Shown: piece by piece, positions 41,128 to 42,619 of the stretch | How the letters are laid out: every line of letters starts with the position of its first letter | Position numbering within the stretch: position 1 is the first letter of the stretch | From: Rhodospirillaceae bacterium | Lineage (GTDB): Bacteria; Pseudomonadota; Gammaproteobacteria; Steroidobacterales; Rariloculaceae | Assembly (NCBI GenBank): GCA_024638465.1 | Contig: JAHEKF010000026.1 | Span: forward strand, 1-42,619 | DNA: 42,619 bases | Direction: 5' to 3' | Made by a program: the position numbers and the translations under genes | The notes under the pieces: generated by a model | Seen by the model: only the letters and a program-made list of their open reading frames with translations | Told to the model about the DNA's origin: nothing | Database searches by the model: none

Positions 41128-41332
41128 TACTGCCCCGAATCACGATCCCCCTCCAGGCAATCCGACCGATGAACGACGAGCCGCGCGGGCCTCGTATTTC
41201 GCTCAGATTCACGGGAATTTTAAGCAAAGAACTCTGGCGGATGGAATCGATTTCGCTTAAGAAACGTTAATCTCGTGGGGTTCGGCTTCTCAGGCTGCCA
41301 ACCAGGTCGCAGTTGTCGCTGCAGGTAGTCCG

Positions 41333-42370
41333 TCAGCGATCGACGTTCGACCAGGATCCTGGCGTATCGATACAGTTATAGGGCTTGACGATCTCGCCCG
41401 GACGCCATACCCAGGAAGAGGTCAGCGTAACGGGCTCCGTGAATGTCGAGGGATCGATCACCGTAAGCTCGTAACCGAGCTCGCGTTCATCCTCGCTCAT
41501 ACTGAAACGCTCCGTGATTTCTGCATCCGCGGTCAACGGCACACCGCGATCGAAGTCCGGAAGAGTAATCATGCTCGTTTCGACAACAAGATCGTCATCG
41601 TCCCATCGGCCGACCGAATATCCCCAGGGCGAGGGCTCAGGCGTGCCGCCTTCGAGATGAATAACGCGCTCTATATCGAATTCCTCGAGCCGCATTCTGA
41701 TCCGATCTCCCTCATCGACAAATTCCATCGGCCAGTTGTTGGCCATCGTCCGGGGCATCCCTTTCGGCATACACCCGGTATCGATCTCCGTGGTCGGGTT
41801 CCAGGCATCTTTCGCGGCCTGCGCGGCATCGGTCAGCGGATAGTTGTCGACGAAGAGTCTTTGGACTGTCGGTGCCGCCTGGCGCGCCCAGACGCGGAAA
41901 ATCCCGCTCGCCGATGCCTCGGCTGCACGCACGGCTGCTTCGTTAAGCGGTTGGAGTTCCCGCTCGATCGTATTTTCGGTCCAACGAGGCGGAAGCCCGG
42001 TGTGCAGAAGCACTTCCTGACCGCTTGGCAATAGAACATGACTGACTTCCATCACGTTCTCGGCGACTTTTGACGGTGGTCCCGCGACGCGAACTCGCGT
42101 TCCGGCACGAAGCACGTCCCGGCCAATGCCGTATCTCTCGAGGATGCTTGGAGGGGTCGTCTCCATCTCCCAGATTTCGCCGCCGTAGGCGTCGTCCGCC
42201 CGGATCCAGTAACGAACATGAGGATGGCGCCACTGGACACGCGTAATCTCACCTTCGAGTTCGACGGTTTTCGACATGTCGAAAAATGCTGCGCGGGAAT
42301 GGTGCGAGGAAGCCGCCAGCGGCAGAAAAATCGATGCGAGAAGAAACGCTCGAGTGAGCTGAATGGTCAT
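41333..42370 (-). CDS. DUF6152 family exported protein
   Basis: The 345-residue product has a signal peptide (RAFLLASIFLPLAAS) and, right after it, the DUF6152 pattern: SHHSRAAFFDMSKTVELEGE, ITRVQWRHPHVRYWI, GEIWEMETTPPSILERYGIG and LRAGTRVRVAGPPSK. This is an OB-like beta domain. The second half (about residues 190-345) carries another pattern seen in related proteins: CMPKGMPRTM, ERVIHLEGG, PWGYSVGRWDDDDLVVETSM and ERFSMSEDERELGYELTVID. The biochemical role is unknown. GGGGGACGG lies just before the ATG. It is in the same direction as the DUF5916 gene but separated by 245 bases. Confidence 0.85.
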   Translation of the reverse strand: MTIQLTRAFLLASIFLPLAASSHHSRAAFFDMSKTVELEGEITRVQWRHPHVRYWIRADDAYGGEIWEMETTPPSILERYGIGRDVLRAGTRVRVAGPPSKVAENVMEVSHVLLPSGQEVLLHTGLPPRWTENTIERELQPLNEAAVRAAEASASGIFRVWARQAAPTVQRLFVDNYPLTDAAQAAKDAWNPTTEIDTGCMPKGMPRTMANNWPMEFVDEGDRIRMRLEEFDIERVIHLEGGTPEPSPWGYSVGRWDDDDLVVETSMITLPDFDRGVPLTADAEITERFSMSEDERELGYELTVIDPSTFTEPVTLTSSWVWRPGEIVKPYNCIDTPGSWSNVDR

Positions 42371-42498
42371 GTCCGTCCCCCTTTATTGCCGGTTCTCGTA
42401 AGGAACGCTACGGATCGAACAAGACCCATTGTACGCTGATTGGCCGTCGTACGGCGCACCGGGCTGGTGAACCGCGCGACGGCCTGCGTGCTTTCGTT

Positions 42499-42504
42499 TA
42501 GAAT
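42499..42504 (+). promoter_or_regulatory. Possible -10 box of the CAT-anticodon tRNA
   Basis: TAGAAT lies 10 bases upstream of the tRNA and is followed by a GC-rich discriminator (CGCCCG), as is common at stable-RNA promoters under stringent control. No good -35 is seen at the right distance. Confidence 0.35.
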
Positions 42505-42514
42505 CGCCCGTCGT

Positions 42515-42591
<77 letters not shown>

Positions 42592-42619
42592 TTAAAATCA
42601 AAGACTTAGGATATTTTCA

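Overview
The window looks like a piece of a free-living gammaproteobacterial chromosome of moderately high GC. The evidence is gene order: mreBCD-mrdA-rodA-mltB-rlpA-dacA-ybeD-lipB, mreB facing gatCAB, and TPR lipoprotein-lolB-tRNA-Gln-prs-rplY-pth-ychF. Both blocks match arrangements known from Pseudomonas and relatives. The organism is not a familiar model. Several expected neighbours are missing (lipA after lipB, hemA before prfA, ispE after lolB), and the flanks carry DUF6152 and DUF5916 genes typical of environmental lineages.

Layout. 1-4.2 kb: a parS-like 16-bp palindrome, tRNA-Arg(ACG), a class IV aminotransferase and a mannose-6-phosphate-isomerase-like protein on the minus strand, then a long coiled-coil protein on the plus strand. 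4.2-13.7 kb: an almost gapless minus-strand block for cell elongation and peptidoglycan (mreB, mreC, mreD, mrdA/PBP2, rodA, mltB, rlpA, dacA) ending in ybeD and lipB. 13.8-17.9 kb: divergent gatC-gatA-gatB (tRNA-dependent amidotransferase) and hslO (Hsp33). 17.9-18.5 kb: a 620-bp gene-free stretch with long inverted repeats, short direct repeats and one copy of a dispersed repeat, ending in a strong promoter with a palindromic operator. 18.5-24.0 kb: an overlapping operon of an ArsR-methyltransferase fusion, metF and metH, i.e. methyl transfer and methionine synthesis with a likely built-in regulator. 24.0-26.7 kb: minus-strand mscS-prfA-prmC. 26.9-32.9 kb: TPR lipoprotein, lolB, tRNA-Gln(TTG), prs, rplY, a rho-independent terminator, pth and ychF. 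32.9-38.9 kb: a second copy of the dispersed repeat, then tctC-tctB-tctA (tripartite tricarboxylate transporter), an MmgE/PrpD protein, a degenerate SDR and a small methyltransferase; this looks like an accessory carboxylate uptake and use module. 38.9-42.6 kb: minus-strand DUF5916 outer-membrane-type protein and DUF6152 protein, then a tRNA with a CAT anticodon.

Main points for a second look: (1) the near-perfect 24-bp palindrome that covers the -10 of a TTGACA-N17-TATATA promoter just before the ArsR-methyltransferase-metF-metH operon, suggesting autoregulation by a one-protein sensor; (2) a repeat with 41 bp of perfect identity present twice in the window, once inside a MITE-like structure with ~50-bp inverted arms; (3) loss of ispE at its usual place, with lolB now running into tRNA-Gln; (4) an SDR that lacks the catalytic Ser and Tyr; (5) a parS-like palindrome with a changed centre.
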